This document shows positions 61,272 through 64,000 of a DNA stretch of 64,000 nt, one piece after another (the stretch's first letter is position 1; each line of letters opens with the position of its first letter). Under the pieces are notes generated by a model. The model did not search any database, was not told where the DNA came from, and was given only the letters and a program-made list of their open reading frames with translations. Source of the DNA: Actinospineispora acaciae DSM 45401 (GTDB lineage: Bacteria > Actinomycetota > Actinomycetes > Mycobacteriales > Pseudonocardiaceae); contig NZ_JIAI01000002.1 of the NCBI RefSeq assembly GCF_000620785.1, forward strand, positions 428,110-492,109. Direction: 5' to 3'. A program made the translations under genes and the position numbers.

Positions 61272-64000
61272 CGGCGGGCAGTGACGAGCGTTCTCCGGCC
61301 GGGAATGGGCGACCGGCGAACTTGCACAAATCGTCGCGCCACTGCTGGGGCGTGATGGCCATGGAGGACGGGGGGACGCCGCCGACCCCGTCGAGCGTCA
61401 GCGTTGCGCCGTCGGTGGACAGCTTGCCCGACTGCTGGTACGCGAGCCCGATCGAGCCGACCTGGCGGCCGGCGGAGGGGCTCCAGAACGTCGCCCGGTA
61501 GCCGAGGAGGGGATTCTGGGTCTGGATGAGCACGGTGCCGTCCGCGGCGATCCCGATGAGCGTGGATCCGGTCGGCACCGGGATCGGTGGGTGCGCCAGC
61601 TCGTGCCGGCCCACGTCCCAGACTTGCAGCGTCCCGGAGTCGACGAGCGTCGCGAGTTGAGAACCGTCGTGGTTGAAGGCGATCGAGTGTTCCCCCGCCG
61701 GGCTGCCTTCCCATGGTCTCAGGGTCTGCAGTAGCCGCTGCGCGGGTAGGTCCCACAGCTGCACCTCATGGTCGGGGCCCATGATGGCGACCTGGCCGGG
61801 ATGCTGGGGGCGCGGCGCCAGTCTCGGGGACCCGCCGCGTCCGTCAGGCGGGACGGGCACACCGATCATCACCCCCCTGGCCGTGTCCCAGAGCGACACC
61901 TTCCCATCGCTCAGCGCGTAGAGACGTCCCGGTTCGGCCGCGATCGCGGTTTCCTCCGCTGAACCCGCCTGGGAGGGTGGGAGCGGATAGCTGCTGACCG
62001 GATCGAGACCCGGGAGCCTGAAGGTGTCCACTCGCAAGCCCTGCTCGGTCTGGACAGGAAAGGACAGCAGGTCCCCTTCGACCTCTGAGAGCTGCGGGTG
62101 CGCAGGGCCCGCGTCGCCGGAGACGGGGATGCTGGCAACCCGTCGCCCGGAGCGACGGTCGAACGTGGTGATCCGGTCGAAGTTGTAGGCCACGACCACG
62201 CTGCCGTCCGCGCCCAGCTCCGTGCGAACCGGCTTTATCTCCCAGCTCGGCTCGGGCGTCGTCGCCAGGCGGAGCACCGACCGGCCGCTGACCAACAGCA
62301 GGACGGGGCCGTCCGCGCCGCTTGCGACGCCCATGTCCTCGACGGGGCGGAAGCCGGCGGTCCAGCCCCTGGGCGACACGGCGAACGCCGGGACGAACGT
62401 GTCGTAGGTCATGCCGTCCGCCAGGCGGATCACCCGTACCGCTACTCCGTTGGACTCGGGCAGTACCCACCGTTCCTCGACGACATGTCCTCGGTCCGCG
62501 GTGATACGCAGGTTCTTGCAGGTGAACTGGCCGGAGTCACGCAGAGGGATCCGCCGGAGTTCGGCGCCCGACGCCGCCTGCCATACGGTGAGGAACGCAT
62601 TGTCGGGGTTCGTGTCGTCGCAGGAGACGACCGACCGTCCGTGCTGGGTGACGATGGCGGGTGCGGGGAAGGACACCTTCTCGGCGCCGGTGGACAGTGA
62701 CCTGGCCACGACCCGTGTCCCCGCGTCCTTCTCGGCCAGGGCGGTGGCGAACAGGATGGTGTCCGGGTCCGTGGTGGGCGTTATCTCCGGCTTGCTGCCG
62801 TCGGGGACCGGCGGCACCGTGTGCGGCAGCGCCGTGCGGGTCCGGGTGTCCCACACCGTGAGCTGCCGTCCGGCCGGCGTCGAGGGCCCCAGCCAGGCAA
62901 GCCGTTCGCCGTCGGGGCTGAACCCGTGTACCTCCGAGCCCTTCGGCGCATCCCACAACGGGACGGACTTCTGCGTTCGGACGTCCCAGAGCTCCATGCC
63001 GTGCTCGAATCCCGGGGCGAGCAGCTGCGAGCCGTCCCCGCTGATGATGAGGGCAGAGCCGGCGGGCAGGTCCCAGCGTCGCGGTGGCTGCGGACCGGTC
63101 AGGCCGGTCAGCACGACGTCATGATCGGTCAGGTCGGTCGCCACCATGGTGTCGCCGTTCGCGCTCTGCCGAAACCTCGCGATTCGCTGCCCCGTGATGT
63201 CCGGGTGCACCCCGGTGACCGATCGCATGGCGAACGCGGAGACGGCCAGCGCTTCGCGTGCGGGCAGGCTGTTCGGGTCGGCGTGCCAGGCGGCGAGGGC
63301 CAGCCGGCTGCCGAGCTCCGGGTCGGTGCGGGTCACGGCGAGTGCCTCGCGGCCGAGGCTGCCGGCGGTCGCGGCTCGTAGTTGTTCTTCCAGTCGGTTT
63401 CCGCGTTCGGTCACGGTTACGGTCAGGGCGCCGGCGGCGAGTACGAGCACGGCGAGCACGGCCGTGACCACCCGCCAGCGCCGCACCTCGCGGCGCTGGC
63501 GTACCACGCTGCGGCGCACGTAGTCCTGGCTGGCCGGGGACACCTCGGCGCCTCGGGTGGGCATCCACTGCTGGGCGGCGGCGAGCGCGGTGCCGCGCAG
63601 GAGCGCGCCGGCGTCGTGGGCGGCGCGCTCCCAGCGCTCGCGCTGTTGGTCGAGTTGGGCGCGCCAGGCAAGGAAGTCGCGGTCCTCGGCCAGCCAGGCC
63701 CGCAGCCGTGGCCAGTGTTCGACCAGGGCCTGGTGCGCCAGTTCGACGGTCTCCCCGCCGTTGCCGTGGTGTTGGGTCACGACCAGCCGGCCGGCCGCCA
63801 GCCGGGGCACCAGGTGCCGCGCCTCGGGCGGGATCTCGGTCATCGGCACGGGCCGGCGTACGAATCGGCCGTCGCGGTCCGGCTGGGTGAGCTGGGTGAG
63901 CAGCCGGCGCAGCCAGTACTGCTCGGCGGGGTCGCGGAACTGGGCGAGCAGGTGCTCGGCGCGGGCAGCCAGTGCCCCGGCGACGCCGCCCGCCGCGTGG
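61243..64000 (-). CDS. STAND ATPase with TM helix and WD40-like propeller (5' part beyond window)
   Basis: The reading frame is open to the right edge; about 919 residues are visible. The first part (AEHLLAQFRDPAEQYWLRRL, LAHQALVEHW) is nearly identical to the end of the ATPase region in the truncated neighbour, so the missing 5' end probably also carries the NTPase and perhaps a protease. A hydrophobic helix (VVTAVLAVLVLAAGALTVTV) leads into a propeller with WD-type blades (MELWDVRTQK, QVWDVGRHE) and the C-terminal WRDDLCKFAGRPFPAGERSS ending SPCG. It is the intact form of the damaged gene that follows it. Confidence 0.75.
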   Translation of the reverse strand, partial: HAAGGVAGALAARAEHLLAQFRDPAEQYWLRRLLTQLTQPDRDGRFVRRPVPMTEIPPEARHLVPRLAAGRLVVTQHHGNGGETVELAHQALVEHWPRLRAWLAEDRDFLAWRAQLDQQRERWERAAHDAGALLRGTALAAAQQWMPTRGAEVSPASQDYVRRSVVRQRREVRRWRVVTAVLAVLVLAAGALTVTVTERGNRLEEQLRAATAGSLGREALAVTRTDPELGSRLALAAWHADPNSLPAREALAVSAFAMRSVTGVHPDITGQRIARFRQSANGDTMVATDLTDHDVVLTGLTGPQPPRRWDLPAGSALIISGDGSQLLAPGFEHGMELWDVRTQKSVPLWDAPKGSEVHGFSPDGERLAWLGPSTPAGRQLTVWDTRTRTALPHTVPPVPDGSKPEITPTTDPDTILFATALAEKDAGTRVVARSLSTGAEKVSFPAPAIVTQHGRSVVSCDDTNPDNAFLTVWQAASGAELRRIPLRDSGQFTCKNLRITADRGHVVEERWVLPESNGVAVRVIRLADGMTYDTFVPAFAVSPRGWTAGFRPVEDMGVASGADGPVLLLVSGRSVLRLATTPEPSWEIKPVRTELGADGSVVVAYNFDRITTFDRRSGRRVASIPVSGDAGPAHPQLSEVEGDLLSFPVQTEQGLRVDTFRLPGLDPVSSYPLPPSQAGSAEETAIAAEPGRLYALSDGKVSLWDTARGVMIGVPVPPDGRGGSPRLAPRPQHPGQVAIMGPDHEVQLWDLPAQRLLQTLRPWEGSPAGEHSIAFNHDGSQLATLVDSGTLQVWDVGRHELAHPPIPVPTGSTLIGIAADGTVLIQTQNPLLGYRATFWSPSAGRQVGSIGLAYQQSGKLSTDGATLTLDGVGGVPPSSMAITPQQWRDDLCKFAGRPFPAGERSSLPADVGDGSPCG

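Noticed and set aside
1..64000. tRNA, rRNA, CRISPR, insertion sequences, prophage or integrase genes
   Set aside because: None could be supported on reading both strands; the only mobility footprint is the 35-bp duplication around the NACHT gene.

Overview
This window is very GC-rich, with GTG/TTG starts, many 4-bp start/stop overlaps, F420-type (LLM) and DesK-type families, an AlkB-rubredoxin fusion and STAND/WD40 ATPases. It therefore looks like the chromosome of a large-genome actinomycete, possibly of the Pseudonocardiales. I cannot fix a genus. No rRNA, tRNA, CRISPR, transposase or phage gene was found; apart from the NACHT cassette described below, this reads as accessory and catabolic chromosome.

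Layout. 0-5.5 kb: a PucR-type regulator (cut by the window edge) diverges from an operon of ADP-forming acyl-CoA synthetase, alkyl-sulfatase-like MBL hydrolase and MFS transporter. 5.5-14.1 kb: two tandem STAND ATPases with a transmembrane helix and a WD40-like propeller, preceded by a membrane-anchored metzincin protease. 14.2-20.7 kb: an unidentified catabolic set (two esterases, aldo-keto reductase, zinc dehydrogenase; then SDR and second aldo-keto reductase; TetR). 20.7-23.1 kb: a membrane NACHT ATPase gene bracketed by a perfect 35-bp direct repeat that duplicates the 3' end of the neighbouring permease gene. 23.0-29.5 kb: a Liv-type ABC importer, a methyltransferase and a TetR repressor. 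29.5-34.4 kb: DUF488, drug-efflux MFS with TetR, and a VC0807-DesK-NarL operon. 34.4-38.4 kb: MFS, cysteine hydrolase and LLM oxidoreductase under an IclR regulator. 38.5-44.6 kb: DUF1707 protein and the histidine-utilisation operon hutU-M20-hutF-hutI. 44.6-48.1 kb: alkB-rubredoxin and TetR, facing a cell-wall amidase. 48.3-51.3 kb: APC permease plus FAD oxidase. 51.3-59.0 kb: an SsuABC/TauABC-type importer with creatininase-like, class II aldolase, Tm-1-like and zinc-dehydrogenase genes and a LacI repressor. 59.1-64.0 kb: two more STAND genes, one carrying a trypsin-like domain and broken at its 3' end, the other cut by the window edge.

Regulation can partly be read from the DNA. A TCTAC-N4-GT[A/T]G[A/G] dyad occurs five times (18.3, 19.1, 27.8 twice, 29.5 kb), at the promoters of the esterase/dehydrogenase operon, the SDR/reductase pair, the importer, the methyltransferase and the TetR gene at 28.9 kb. 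This makes one regulon of what look like scattered genes. A GTGTAA-N-GC-N-TTAC dyad occurs just before the 51.4-kb importer operon and before the lacI-type gene, tying those together. A third shared site links the TetR at 31.3 kb to its efflux pump, and three tandem 11-bp repeats precede the iclR-type gene.

The most unusual elements are the NACHT cassette with its target-like duplication, the concentration of STAND ATPases (four, plus the NACHT) with two kinds of N-terminus (a short amyloid-like GDFG[I/V]QIN motif, or a serine protease), and the decayed STAND copy with a 7-nt deletion relative to its neighbour.
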